A DNA stretch of 64,000 bases from positions 53,655,877 to 53,719,876 of the forward strand of contig OV121081.1 in the NCBI GenBank assembly GCA_921293015.1. The letters run 5' to 3'. The notes beneath the pieces were generated by a model. It was not told the origin of the DNA, did not search any database, and saw nothing but the letters and a program-made list of their open reading frames with translations. This document shows positions 39,865-52,957 of the stretch, in pieces; position 1 is the first letter of the stretch; every line of letters starts with the position of its first letter. Source of the DNA: Phorcus lineatus. Its lineage: Eukaryota; Mollusca; Gastropoda; Trochida; Trochidae. The position numbers were made by a program, and so were the translations under genes.

Positions 39865-40708
39865 CACGGTTTAACATTTTGAGTACACAGTAACAATTTT
39901 TGTTCTTTTACGGTACGTATGCTTCTATATATTAAAACGCATTATACTTCATTTTATAGGTAATTGAATTATCTTTCATTTGAGTATAAAAACAAGGTGG
40001 TACAAACATTCCTTGACGCTCTAAGAAGATGGTATTCAAACAAGAATAACCCAACTCAAATAGTTGGTACACAGTTGCGCTTTTTGTAATATTACGGTAT
40101 GACCGCCTCTATGTAATATAACGTATTATACCTCATTGGATAGGTCATTAAATTGTCTTTCATTTGAGTATGGGTACAAGGTGGTACAAATATTCCTTGA
40201 TACTCTCAGAAGTTGTTGTTTAACATTTTGGGTAAATCTTAACGCTTATTGTGATATTACGGTATGACCGCCTCTATGTATAATAACGCAGTATACCTCA
40301 TTGGATAGGTAATTAAAATATCTTTGATTTGAGTATGGGTACAAGGTGGTACAAATATTCCTTGATACTCTCAGAAGTTGTTGTTTATCATTTTGGGTAC
40401 ATAATAACGCATATTGTGGCTTTACGGTATGACCGCCTCTATGTATAATAACGCAGTAAGCTCATTGGATAGGTAATTGAAATATCTTTGATTTGAGTAT
40501 GGGTACAAGGTGGTACAAATATTCCTTGATACTCTCAGAAATTATTGTTTAACATTTTGGGTAAATCTTAACGCTTATTGTGATATTACGGTATGACCGC
40601 CTCTATGTATAATAACGCAGTATACCTCATTGGATAGGTAATTGAAATATCTTTGATTTGAGTATGGGTACAAGGTGGTACAAATATTCCTTGATACTCT
40701 CAGAAGTT
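39865..40708 (+). repeat. Tandem array, period about 165 bp, about five copies
   Basis: TTACGGTATGACCGCCTCTA recurs at about 40092, 40257, 40422 and 40586, with a diverged copy from about 39907. The word CAAGGTGGTACAAATATTCC marks each unit. The array stops abruptly where the right satellite arm begins. Confidence 0.9.
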
Positions 40709-43700
40709 GTTTGCTACAACTCTAAGGCCAATCTGCGACTGGCTATCCGTTCAGCGAGCATTTTTTACATCGCTGTATCTTAGTAATAAATTCTCATAGA
40801 ATAGTGTAATTAGTATCTAATGAAAGGTAATTCTATCCTCTAAACGTATATATAAGTTTCATAATAGTAGAATCTTTTATGTAAATGTTACGCGCTAGTA
40901 AAGTGACCCTCCCTCCAAGTTCATTTGCTACAACACTAAGGCCAATCTGCAACTGGCTATCCGTTCAGCGAGCATTTCTTACATCGCTGTATCTTAGTAA
41001 TAGATTCTCATAAAATAGTTTAATTAGTATCTAATGAAAGGTAATTTTATCTTCTAAACGTTTATATAAGTTCGATAATATCAGCTTCTTTTATGTAAAT
41101 GTTACGCGCTAGTAAAGTGACCCTCCCTCCAAGTTCATTTGCTACAACTCTAAGGCCAATCTGCGACTGGCTATCCGTTCAGCGAGCATTTCTTACATCG
41201 CTGTATCTTAGTAATAGATTCTCATAAAATAGTTTAATTAGTATCTAATGAAAGGTAATTCTATCTTCTAAACGTTTATATAAGTTTGATAATATCAGCT
41301 TCTTTTATGTAAATGTTACGCGCTAGTAAAGTGACCCTCCCTCCAAGTTCATTTGCTACAACTCTAAGGCCAATCTGCGACTGGCTATCCGTTCAGCGAG
41401 CATTTCTTACATCGCTGTATCTTAGTAATAGATTCTCATAAAATAGTGTAATTAGTATCTAATAAAAGGTTATTCTATCCCCTTAACGTATATATAAGTT
41501 TGATAATAGTAGCATATTTTATGTAAATGTTACGCGCTAGTAAAGTGACCCTCCCTCCAAGTTCATTTGCTACTACACTAAGGCCAATCTGCAACTGTCT
41601 ATCCGTTCAGCGAGCATTTCTTACATCGCTGTATCTTAGTAATGGAATCTCATAAAATAGTGTAATTAGTATCTAATGAAAGGTAATTCTATCCTCTAAA
41701 CGTTTATATAAGTTTGATAATAGTAGCATATTCTATGTAAATGTTACGCGCTAGTAAAGTGACCCTCCCTCCAAGTTCATTTGCTACAACACTAAGGCCA
41801 ATCTGCGACTGGCTATCCGTTCAGCGAGCATTTCTTACATCGCTGTATCTTAGTAATAGATTCTCATAAAATAGTTTAATTAGTATCTAATGAAAGGTAA
41901 TTCTATCTTCTAAACGTTTATATAAGTTTGATAATATCAGCTTCTTTTATGTAAATGTTACGCGCTAGTAAAGTGACCCTCCCTCCAAGTTCATTTGCTA
42001 CAACTCTAAGGCCAATCTGCGACTGGCTATCCGTTCAGCGAGCATTTCTTACATCGCTGTATCTTAGTAATAGATTCTCATAAAATAGTGTAATTAGTAT
42101 CTAATAAAAGGTAATTCTATCCCCTTAACGTATATGTAAGTTTGATAATAGTAGCATATTTTATGTAAATGTTACGCGCTAGTAAAGTGACCCTCCCTCC
42201 AAGTTCATTTGCTACTACACTAAGGCCAATCTGCAACTGGCTATCCGTTCAGCGAGCATTTCTTACATCGCTGTATCTTAGTAATGGAATTTCATAAAAT
42301 AGTCTAATTAGTATCTAATGAAAGGTAATTCTATCCTCTAAACGTATATGTAAGTTTGATAATAGTAGCATCTTTTATGTAAATGTTTCGCGCTGGTAAA
42401 GTGACCCTCCCTCCAAGTTCATTTGCTACAACACTAAGGCCAATCTGCAACTGGCTATCCGTTCAGCGAGCATTTCTTACATCGCTGTATCTTAGTAATA
42501 GATTCTCATAAAATAGTGTAATTAGTATCTAATGAAAGGTAATTCTATCTTCTAAACGTTTATATAAGTTTGATAATAGTAGCATATTCTATATAATTGT
42601 TACGCGCTAGTGAAGAGACCCCCCTCCAAGTCCATTTGCTACAACAGTAAGGCCAATCTGCGACTGGCTATCCATTCAGCGAGCATTTGTTTACATCGTT
42701 GCAACTTAGTATATAAATCTCAAATAATAGCATTCCTAGTATCTAATGAAAGGTAATTCTATCCTCTAAACGTTTATATAAGTTTGATAATAGTAGCATA
42801 TTTTATGTAAATGTTACGCGCTAGTAAAGTGACCCTCCCTCCAAGTTCATTTGCTACAACACTAAGGCCAATCTGCGACTGGCTATCCGTTCAGCGAGCA
42901 TTTCTTACATCGCTGTATCTTAGTAATAGATTCTCATAAAATAGTGTAATTAGTATCTAATGAAAGGTAATTCTATCTTCTAAACGTTTATATAAGTTTG
43001 ATAATAGTAGCATCTTTTATGTAAATGTTACGCGCTGGTAAAGTGACCCTCCCTCCAAGTTCATTTGCTACAACTCTAAGGCCAATCTGCGACTGGCTAT
43101 CCGTTCAGCGAGCATTTTTTACATCGCTGTTTCTTAGTAATAGAATCTCATAAAATAATGTAATTAGTATCTAATAAAAGGTAATTCTATCCCCTTAACG
43201 TATATAAGTTTGATAATAGTAGCATATTTTATGTAAATGTTACGCGCTAGTAAAGTGACCCTCCCTCCAAGTTCATTTGCTACAACACTAAGGCCAATCT
43301 GCGACTGGCTATCCGTTCAGCGAGCATTTCTTACATCGCTGTATCTTAGTAATAGATTCTCATAAAATAGTGTAATTAGTATCTAATGAAAGGTAATTCT
43401 ATCTTCTAAACGTTTATATAAGTTCGATAATATTAGCTTCTTTTATGTAAATGTTACGCGCTAGTAAAGTGACCCTCCCTCCAAGTTCATTTGCTACAAC
43501 TCTAAGGCTAATCTGCGACTGGCTATCCGTTCAGCGAGCATTTTTACATCGCTGTATCTTAGTAATGGAATCTCATAAAATAATGTAATTAGTATCTAAT
43601 AAAAGGTAATTCTATCCCCTTAACGTATATAAGTTTGATAATATTAGCTTCTTTTATGTAAATGTTACGCGCTAGTAAAGTGACCCTCCCTCCAAGTTCA

Positions 43701-46359
43701 TTTGCTACTACACTAAGGCCAATCTGCGACTGGCTATCCGTTCAGCGAGCATTTCTTACATCGCTGTATCTTAGTAATGGAATCTCATAAAATAGTGTAA
43801 TTAGTATCTAATGAAAGGTAATTCTATCCTCTAAACGTTTATATAAGTTTGATAATATTAGCTTCTTTTATGTAAATGTTACGCGCTAGTAAAGTGACCC
43901 TCCCTCCAAGTTCATTTGCTACAACACTAAGGCCAATCTGCGACTGGCTATCCGTTCAGCGAGCATTTCTTACATCGCTGTATCTTAGTAATAGATTCTC
44001 ATAAAATAGTTTAATTAGTATCTAATGAAAGGTAATTCTATCTTCTAAACGTTTATATAAGTTTGATAATATTAGCTTCTTTTATGTAAATGTTACGCGC
44101 TGGTAAAGTGACCCTCCCTCCAAGTTCATTTGCTACAACACTAAGGCCAATCTGCGACTGGCTATCCGTTCAGCGAGCATTTCTTACATCGCTGTATCTT
44201 AGTAATAGATTCTCATAAAATAGTTTAATTAGTATCTAATGAAAGGTAATTCTATCTTCTAAACGTTTATATAAGTTTGATAATATCAGCTTCTTTTATG
44301 TAAATGTTACGCGCTAGTAAAGTGACCCTCCCTCCAAGTTCATTTGCTACAACTCTAAGGCCAATCTGCGACTGGCTATCCGTTCAGCGAGCATTTCTTA
44401 CATCGCTGTATCTTAGTAATAGATTCTCATAAAATAGTGTAATTAGTATCTAATAAAAGGTTATTCTATCCCCTTAACGTATATATAAGTTTGATAATAG
44501 TAGCATATTTTATGTAAATGTTACGCGCTAGTAAAGTGACCCTCCCTCCAAGTTCATTTGCTACTACACTAAGGCCAATCTGCAACTGTCTATCCGTTCA
44601 GCGAGCATTTCTTACATCGCTGTATCTTAGTAATGGAATCTCATAAAATAGTGTAATTAGTATCTAATGAAAGGTAATTCTATCCTCTAAACGTTTATAT
44701 AAGTTTGATAATAGTAACATATTCTATGTAAATGTTACGCGCTAGTAAAGTGACCCTCCCTCCAAGTTCATTTGCTACAACACTAAGGCCAATCTGCGAC
44801 TGGCTATCCGTTCAGCGAGCATTTCTTACATCGCTGTATCTTAGTAATGGAATCTCATAAAATAATGTAATTAGCATCTAATAAAAGGTTATTCTATCCC
44901 CTTAACGTATATATAAGTTTGATAATATCAGCTTCTTTTATGTAAATGTTACGCGCTAGTAAAGTGACCCTCCCTCCAAGTTCATTTGCTACAACTCTAA
45001 GGCCAATCTGCGACTGGCTATCCGTTCAGCGAGCATTTCTTACATCGCTGTATCTTAGTAATAGATTCTCATAAAATAGTGTAATTAGTATCTAATAAAA
45101 GGTAATTCTATCCCCTTAACGTATATGTAAGTTTGATAATAGTAGCATATTTTATGTAAATGTTACGCGCTAGTAAAGTGACCCTCCCTCCAAGTTCATT
45201 TGCTACTACACTAAGGCCAATCTGCAACTGGCTATCCGTTCAGCGAGCATTTCTTACATCGCTGTATCTTAGTAATGGAATTTCATAAAATAGTCTAATT
45301 AGTATCTAATGAAAGGTAATTCTATCCTCTAAACGTATATGTAAGTTTGATAATAGTAGCATCTTTTATGTAAATGTTTCGCGCTGGTAAAGTGACCCTC
45401 CCTCCAAGTTCATTTGCTACAACACTAAGGCCAATCTGCAACTGGCTATCCGTTCAGCGAGCATTTCTTACATCGCTGTATCTTAGTAATAGATTCTCAT
45501 AAAATAGTGTAATTAGTATCTAATGAAAGGTAATTCTATCTTCTAAACGTTTATATAAGTTTGATAATAGTAGCATATTCTATGTAAATGTTACGCGCTA
45601 GTAAAGTGACCCTCCCTCCAAGTTCATTTGCTACAACACTAAGGCCAATCTGCGACTGGCTATCCGTTCAGCGAGCATTTCTTACATCGCTGTATCTTAG
45701 TAATAGATTCTCATAAAATAGTTTAATTAGTATCTAATGAAAGGTAATTCTATCTTCTAAACGTTTATATAAGTTTGATAATAGTAGCATCTTTTATGTA
45801 AATGTTACGCGCTAGTAAAGTGACCCTCCCTCCAAGTTCATTTGCTACTACACTAAGGCCAATCTGCAACTGTCTATCCGTTCAGCGAGCATTTCTTACA
45901 TCGCTGTATCTTAGTAATGGAATCTCATAAAATAATGTAATTAGCATCTAATAAAAGGTAATTCTATCCTCTAAACGTATATGTAAGTTTGATAATAGTA
46001 GCATCTTTTATGTAAATGTTTCGCGCTGGTAAAGTGACCCTCCCTCCAAGTTCATTTGCTACAACACTAAGGCCAATCTGCAACTGGCTATCCGTTCAGC
46101 GAGCATTTCTTACATCGCTGTATCTTAGTAATAGATTCTCATAAAATAGTGTAATTAGTATCTAATGAAAGGTAATTCTATCTTCTAAACGTTTATATAA
46201 GTTTGATAATAGTAGCATATTCTATGTAAATGTTACGCGCTAGTAAAGTGACCCTCCCTCCAAGTTCATTTGCTACAACACTAAGGCCAATCTGCGACTG
46301 GCTATCCGTTCAGCGAGCATTTCTTACATCGCTGTATCTTAGTAATAGATTCTCATAAA
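40709..46359 (-). repeat. Right satellite arm, part 1: about 27 monomers inverted to the left arm
   Basis: CAGCGAGC recurs about every 214 bp (40752, 40966, 41180 ... 46097, 46311). Reverse complement of the left-arm monomer throughout, with CGCGCTAGTAAAGTGACCCT and GGCCAATCTGC. Highly homogeneous. A 14-monomer, 2991-bp period links 41180-42590 with 44171-45580, with patchy differences that look like gene conversion. Confidence 0.95.
42588..42829 (-). repeat. Left-arm-type tract inside the right arm (242 bp, matches 30294-30535)
   Basis: Carries CGTTGCAACTTAGTATATAA and CATTCCTAGTATC, variants otherwise confined to the left arm. Its reverse complement equals 30294-30535 base for base by eye, including the private AGTGAAGAGACCCCCCTCC segment. 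Confidence 0.85.
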
Positions 46360-46585
46360 TACAATTTTACAACTTAAAATTCTTTATACGAGAACCAGTG
46401 CTCAAACAAATAATGACGGTTAGTCAGAAGTGTTGCGCTGCGCTTGACACGGGAACGTGCACGCGCTAAGCGGATATACGTCATCTCATGACGTAATTTT
46501 GGCGAGCCTCTGCAAGTGACGCTTCTATCGAGCACTTCACTTTCGGACTTTCAGGCGTTAGGACGCAACAAAATTGGGATTTATA
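46360..46585 (+). repeat. Ngaro A1 repeat
   Basis: Begins TACAATTTTACAACTTAAAA, ends GGGATTTATA; same as A2 at 52958-53183. Confidence 0.93.
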
Positions 46586-47027
46586 GGAAGTCATTTTACA
46601 TGTAAGTACACAATAATTTTGTTTGTGTATGTGAAGTTGTTGATTATTAACTATAACATTATAGTTATCAGTATTTATGTGATAAATACGTCTGCAGTTG
46701 TCGCACTTCGTATATTATTGTAAATTTTCATAAAAATGTACGTTTATGTTACATAATTCCTATTTCGGACAACTATTGGCATTGATACTTCATAATTGTG
46801 TTGTATCATAATACTCTATGCAGCAATAATTTCATAGAGTTGACTGTTTATATCCATATTTTGATAAAAACCTCGGCAGCGTGCCACTTTGTATAGGTTG
46901 ACAACTTACTTTCTTCATAAACGTGTTCGTTAATGTAATATAAGGGCTATATTGGAAGAATACGTACGCATTAGTAATTTCAAATTTGCAATTTTCTTCT
47001 TACTTGCTTTACCTTACTGTGTCAATA

Positions 47028-47669
47028 ATGTATACGCCTGTTCCTAGACACAGAATGCCCTATTGTGAACAGGTTGTAATTTTGGGCCATTCCTTTGTAA
47101 AGAGACTAGAGCAGGACATCGGCTTCGGTTCCGGTAGGCTACATTATCAGTTTTCCTTTTGGGACAGAAGCGTTAACTTTTTCGGAATTGGCGGGCTCAC
47201 GTTGAAGAAACTTAAGAGCGATTTGATTAACAAATTTGACTATGACATGGCCAGGTTAAACCCCGAAATTTTAGTGGTACAGTTAGGGGGGAATGATTTG
47301 TGTTGTGCGAATGCTGACCCGGTGAAGATCGCTGGCGAGTTCGTAGATTTCTTTTTTCAAATGAAGCAAAAATATAACATTGTCAAACTGGCTGTCTGTG
47401 AAGAATTTCCCAGGTTTACGTCTAGGGCATCAGCTAGCGGGTATGAAGGGAAAAGGCGGCAATTCAATCAATATCTAAAGGTAATGTTGCCGGAGCAGGG
47501 AATGATTTTCTGGGAGCATAAAAAGATGTCCAATTCATCCCTTTCTCTCTTCAGCCCCGATGGTGTACATTTGTCGCAGGATGGTACTTACAAGTTTTAC
47601 CGCAGTTTGCGGGGGTGTATTGTCAATGTTTCTGACTTGCCCAGATGTGAGCTCCCTGCTGGTTGTTGA
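47028..47669 (+). CDS. SGNH/GDSL-type hydrolase domain of the Ngaro element
   Basis: 213 codons from the first ATG. Block I VVILGHSFVKRL, block III VVQLGGNDLCC and block V FSPDGVHLSQDG mark the SGNH hydrolase fold, with the Ser in GHS and the Asp-x-x-His in DGVH. Such hydrolases are known passengers of some Ngaro, DIRS and CR1 retroelements, where an esterase role is suspected but unproven. Here it lies upstream of the gag-like region, with about 0.85 kb between. Confidence 0.8.
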   Translation: MYTPVPRHRMPYCEQVVILGHSFVKRLEQDIGFGSGRLHYQFSFWDRSVNFFGIGGLTLKKLKSDLINKFDYDMARLNPEILVVQLGGNDLCCANADPVKIAGEFVDFFFQMKQKYNIVKLAVCEEFPRFTSRASASGYEGKRRQFNQYLKVMLPEQGMIFWEHKKMSNSSLSLFSPDGVHLSQDGTYKFYRSLRGCIVNVSDLPRCELPAGC

Positions 47670-48347
47670 TATGCGGCACTCACGCTACCATATAATGTCC
47701 GCATTTATGTTTACCAAGTTACTAATTCATTCATGTCAGTACGTCACCAGCAGTCCTGGTATTAACTTCTGAAGGTTGACATATATTTACATACTATTAT
47801 CAGAATATCAGTTAAAACGTAATCTAATGTGCAGTATAAACTCGTGAACATGTATGATATGTTATTGTCGGGCGTGCTTGATATCTTGCCCGGTAAGTTC
47901 GCTTGCACATTGATCGTTCCTATTTGGGTAGCGTAATTCATGTTATTGCCATTATTATGCTGTGTAATGTAAATCCCGTCGTTACAGTTCTCCCACATAG
48001 TGTTCGATATCATTTACGTGTGTTGCTATCTACGGTATAGTATTTGGTGGATGACATTTGTGGATCGAGGCGGCGTCTTTAACATGTGATTAACTTGCGA
48101 TAGCATGTCTGATGCCAATGTTGCCTTGTGATTTATTATCCCATCAGTATTTGATACGTTCGTTCCTATAGTGGTTGAGTAAAAATATGTGGGTACTATC
48201 TTAGGTATAGTATGTGCGGGTATTGTAATTCATGGCGGCTTTATAACATGTCTTGTAATTCCCACTACTACTTTTGGGCCATGTTCCCATAATTCATCAA
48301 CTTAGGTTTTAACATCTGCTTTATTATGGGGTGAACGTTAGGACCAT

Positions 48348-48491
48348 TACTATATATAGCATTGTGTCAAAGCTACGTTGATGTTTAAAATGTGTAGAGA
48401 ATCGTTTCTTTACTGTGATTACTATATATAGCATTGTGTCAAAGCTACGTTGATGTTTAAAATGTGTAGAGAATCGTTTCTTTCCTGTGAT
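48348..48491 (+). repeat. 70-bp tandem duplication in the Ngaro leader
   Basis: ATTACTATATATAGCATTGT and the following ~50 bases occur twice in a row just upstream of the gag-like start. Confidence 0.9.
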
Positions 48492-48516
48492 TTATCATTA
48501 CTAGTTCAACTTTGAC

Positions 48517-49503
48517 ATGCCCCGTCAATCACGGAGCAAGAAACGGGTGTCAGTGGGCCCCGAGGTGGTGTTCAACGAAGCCGATGTGGCAGCAGTGACA
48601 GATAGCACGCCAGGTCCTTCCAACAAGAGACCCAGGCGGCAGCGGACTCCGAGTACATCGCTCGAAGGGTTCATCACAGCTCCTCTCGGCAGGGTGTCAC
48701 AACCGGAAGTTGCGGAAGTTCAACAGGTCGCAGCCGCCAACTTTGTGGACGACGGTGAGGCAATTATTAACCCCTTTGCCGTACAAAGTCCCGTCACTTT
48801 CTCTTTGAGCAATCATGACTTGCAACAATTTAAATCGGGTTCAATTCCGTTAGGTACCGGGGTTTCAGATAAAATGAAATCCAAAATATGGGATAGAGAT
48901 TATGTAGAAATGTCCACTCTGTTAGGCGACGATTGTAAATCTCAAAAGTTGTTGATTACTGTGCAGGGTCAATCTATTTGTTTGCCGGGCCCTACAAAAA
49001 GTGTAGCTCTGTCAATGGAAAGATGGCTGACCGCCTTCCATATTTATATGGCCATATATGTGCATAAATACCCAGGAGAGACACAGGCTATGCTGAAGTA
49101 TATCAGCATTATCAGAGATCTAAATCAAAAAGGGGGAAACTGGCATTCATACGATGTCAATTTTAGAACGTTGCGGGTTAGCAACAATTTGCATTGGGAT
49201 ACGGTACATTGGGAGCTGTGGTTTCAATCTGTAACTTTCGGGAAAGGTTCTTTTCGTCCCAACATCGGACAGCCGAATTTCCCTAGAAATAAGGCATCAG
49301 CAAAACAATCACTCCCAAGAGGTTTCTGTTTTAAATTCCACAAGGGTTTCCAATGTTTTGACCCACAATCGTGCAAGTTCAGTCACGCATGTCCCAATTG
49401 TGGAAGCAACCACAGTGCAATCAAATGTAGTCATAAAGGCAAAGACCTCTTTCCCTCTCATAACGGAACAAAAACGTCTCCCTACCCCAATAAACGCAGA
49501 TAG
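48517..49503 (+). CDS. Ngaro gag-like protein region
   Basis: 328 codons. A basic, disordered N-terminus (MPRQSRSKKR) is followed by a central helical part with an LNxKGGNW-type region and a C-terminal Cys/His cluster (GFCFKFHKGFQCF...CKFSHACPNCGS). That is the zinc-knuckle-like arrangement seen in DIRS/Ngaro first open frames. The RT region overlaps its end, a layout common in the family. Confidence 0.8.
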   Translation: MPRQSRSKKRVSVGPEVVFNEADVAAVTDSTPGPSNKRPRRQRTPSTSLEGFITAPLGRVSQPEVAEVQQVAAANFVDDGEAIINPFAVQSPVTFSLSNHDLQQFKSGSIPLGTGVSDKMKSKIWDRDYVEMSTLLGDDCKSQKLLITVQGQSICLPGPTKSVALSMERWLTAFHIYMAIYVHKYPGETQAMLKYISIIRDLNQKGGNWHSYDVNFRTLRVSNNLHWDTVHWELWFQSVTFGKGSFRPNIGQPNFPRNKASAKQSLPRGFCFKFHKGFQCFDPQSCKFSHACPNCGSNHSAIKCSHKGKDLFPSHNGTKTSPYPNKRR

Positions 49504-51058
49504 ATTGGAATATTGGCTAGATGGTTACGATCCCCAGTTATCTGCCTACCTAGTTCAGGGCTTTAGGCAGGGTTTTAAATTAGACTATGTTGGGGGGCCG
49601 TTAATCTCTTCGGAATCTATTCTCCAAAGTGCCAAAAACGACCCCCGGGCCGTTCAGGCAAAACTGAATAAAGAATTGTTAGCTGGTAGGATAGCAGGGC
49701 CTTTTAAACACGCCCCCTTACAAAATCTTCACTTATCTCCATTGGGGCTTTGTCCTAAGAAGGTTCCAGGCCAGTACAGAATGATTCATAACTTGTCCTA
49801 CCCGGCCGGAAGTTCAGTTAATGACGGCATACCTCAATTCGCCAGCCGGGTACAATATACCTCTTTAGATGAGGCCATGGATATTATCGTAAAATTAGGC
49901 ATGGGGTGTCAATTGGCAAAAACAGATATACAATCAGCGTTTAGAATTCTGCCCATCCATCCTGATGATTACCATCTGCTGGGATTTAAGTGGAAAGGGG
50001 AATTTTACTATGACAGGTGCCTGCCGATGGGGGGTTCTTCCTCGTGTCAAATATTCGAGAAATTCAGTTCGGCCATGAATTGGATCGCTGCTCAGAAACT
50101 AGGTATTGAGAATATGCTTCATATTTTAGATGATTTCCTTATAATTGCAAGGGATGGGGAAAACTGCCATATACAACTGAATTCATTTTTAGAATTGTGC
50201 AACGATATCGGGGTACCGATGGCGAAGGATAAGACATACGGTCCGTCGACATGTTTACAATTCCTAGGCATAGAACTAGATAGCTTGGCAATGGAGGCGC
50301 GTCTTCCTAGGGATAAGTTGTGTAAGGCACGGGAGAGTGTCCTCGCGGTATACAAGAAACGGAAAGTCAAACTTGGTACGCTGCAATCTCTACTAGGTTT
50401 CTTAAACTTTACCTGTAAGGTAATTGTGCCAGGCAGAGCATTTTTGCGTAGGTTGTTTAATTTGACTTGCGGGGTGTTGAAGTCCCATCATAGAATACGG
50501 TTAAACAGAGAAGCAAGAGCTGACTTGAGGTTATGGTTGAATTTCATAAGCAAACATAATGGAAAATCTATACTGCAAAAACGAATGTGGCAATCGAACA
50601 CCTCCCTCCATCTGTTTACCGATGCAGCGGCATCAACCGGGTTTGGCTTGGTATTCAAATCTAAGTGGTCTTTTGGCATTTGGCCGGAGAATTGGAAATC
50701 CTTTAACATCACTCTCTTAGAACTTTTCCCGATCATGTTGGCCGTAAATCTTTGGTGTGCGGAATTGAAGGATAGGTGCATCGTATTTCACACGGACAAT
50801 ATGGCCTTAACGTATATCATTAACAAGCAATCATCAAAAGATCCCATGATTATGTCAGTCATTAGGGCTTTGGTTTTAACTTGTATGGAATACAATATCC
50901 TGTTCAGAGCAGAACATATTCCGGGTCGTTTCAATACTTCAGCGGATCTGCTTTCTCGGTTACAGATCGCAAAATTCCTAGCCCAGGCAGCCTGGGCAGA
51001 CAAGTCCAAAACACAAATTCCTCCATCCCTTCTTCCAGACAACTTTCAGTTCACGTAG
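49504..51058 (+). CDS. Ngaro reverse transcriptase and RNase H region
   Basis: RT motifs in order: YRMIHNLSYPAG, KTDIQSAFRILPIHPDDY, CLPMGGSSSCQIFEKFS, ILDDFLIIA (LDDF in place of YxDD, usual in this group) and FLGIELDS. RNase H follows with LFTDAAASTGFG, LELFPIMLAV, HTDNMA and HIPGRFNTSADLLSR. The open frame extends upstream to about 49358 over the end of the gag-like frame; the start is not defined from sequence. Confidence 0.88.
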
Positions 51059-51936
51059 GCACGTTATTGGGGGCAGCACTCAGTGTTAACAGTCAGTCCA
51101 CTTATGGTAGAGCATGGGAACTATTTGTTGAGTTCTGTAGAGCGTGTTTAAAGAAAGAACCTGGGTTACCGATAGCAGCAGCCGATTGGTCACTTTTCGT
51201 TGCATACATGTTTCATAGGGGTTTATCCCCAGCATCAATGAAAACATATATATCTGCCCTCGGTTACATACACAAAATCCGCGGTATGAATGATCAGTCA
51301 AATACTTTTGTCGTTCAAAAATTGTTGCAAGGAGCTAGCCGTTTGCAAGGTCGTATCGAAAATAGATTGCCCATCACCGAGGAAATTTTGGTTAGGATGA
51401 TAACAGCGATAGGCTTGATCATTAGTAAACCGTTCGAGCAGATTTTGTTTAGGACAATGTTTTTAACAGCTTTTCATGGGTTTTTCCGTATTGGTGAGCT
51501 TACGGTGCAGAGTCAGGGATCGGTATCTTCTTTGCATGTGCAAGATGTATCATTCTCCGATAACGCAGCGCACATCAACATTTCCAAGTTCAAGCACAAT
51601 TCGTCTAATTCAACAAAAGTGGTTATTTTGGAACGCTCGAATGATCAAATTTGCCCGGTTACAGCGCTAGGAGAATACCTAAAGGTAAGGTCTCTGACAA
51701 CGGGGCCGCTTTTTTGTGACCGAAACTTTGGGCCCATCTTGAGATCAAAATTCAATAAGACCTTAACTAATGTTCTCAGATTCATCCATCTGGATTCCTC
51801 ACGTTACAAGGGACATAGCTTTAGAATAGGCGCGGCTAGTTCGGCTGCTCGGAAGGGGTGGTCTGACGCTAAAATTAGGCAAAGGGGGCGCTGGAATTCC
51901 GATGCCTTTAAATCATACATACGGGGGCAGTTGTAA
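51056..51936 (+). CDS. Ngaro tyrosine recombinase region
   Basis: Catalytic core visible: FHGFFRIGEL (first Arg), a Lys in the ISKFKH strand, GHSFRIGAASSAARKG (His-x-x-Arg), a GRWNSDAF helix and the terminal SYIRG tyrosine. N-terminal SAM-like core region at 51060-51360. It replaces the integrase of LTR elements and explains the absence of a target duplication. Its frame overlaps the end of the RT-RNase H frame, as is usual in the family. Confidence 0.88.
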
Positions 51937-52702
51937 CGTTTCAATCAAAATGCTGCTATCGGTACGCCAACACACCAGTCATAAATAAGGGGATCAGTTC
52001 GTTACTTATTGTAGAGAAAGATGGTTTCAATTATTTTTCGCATGTGCAAAAATGGCTGAAATTCCATCGTTACTTGCTGTTCCATGAGTGCTTATTCGCA
52101 TGTGCAATAAGAGTTCGTGGTTTACAGCGTTGGTCGTAGGATCATTAGCATTGTTATATTCGTGTTTAGGATCAATAATAGTATTGTAAAAAGGGCCGAG
52201 GGTAAGCTATCTCCACCCTCGCGGAAAATTGTGAATATGTTAAGACAATTTCCTTTCTTTGTTATTGTATTTAAATTAGTTGTTCTATTTAAGATATATA
52301 ATGTATATGGTTTCCAAGATTGGGACAACCTTTCTGCTGTGTGCTAATGTTTTCAGGCCACAGCTGCGAATCTCCAGGAATTGAACTGAATTTACGCACG
52401 GCCGTGCGCGTACAGACTCTGGCAGCATTCGTGGAAGTTTGTGGACTTTGATTTGTGGGGAAATGGTGCTTAATGCAGCGGGCGAACATACCCTTCACAG
52501 GCTTGTCAGGCCATTTTAACCCGCATCTTAATTATTATTAAACAGCCCATGTAGGTGAAGTTCTTGTTATGTATAACAGGTCATTGCGTTGTAAAATATA
52601 GTTGTTGATCAAATGTTTATGAGGAGGTTGGCTCGAGTTTAACTATTCCACGTATTACCGAAGGCTATCGTCGGGTGGGGTATAGTGTTCCACTATTTGG
52701 CG

Positions 52703-52957
52703 CTAATTTACCCTCACCTTTGGGGAATAAATTTGGCAAATTACTTATTTTAAAATGTTCAAGTTCAAATTGGTAAATATTATGATATTTACTCATATTA
52801 TGGATTATTATAAGTACCGCTCCAGGGCGGTATTCATACCATATATTTGTTAATAAACTTGTCCGCTTTATGCGGGACTTTACAACAAGTTTCTCTTGAC
52901 TTTTCTTCCCCAAATAGAACTAGACAGCCTCAGGTAATTCTCGGGTTTGAGGATAAA
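52703..52957 (+). repeat. Ngaro B1 repeat
   Basis: Begins CTAATTTACCCTCACC, ends TTTGAGGATAAA; same as B2. It joins A2 directly. Confidence 0.93.
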
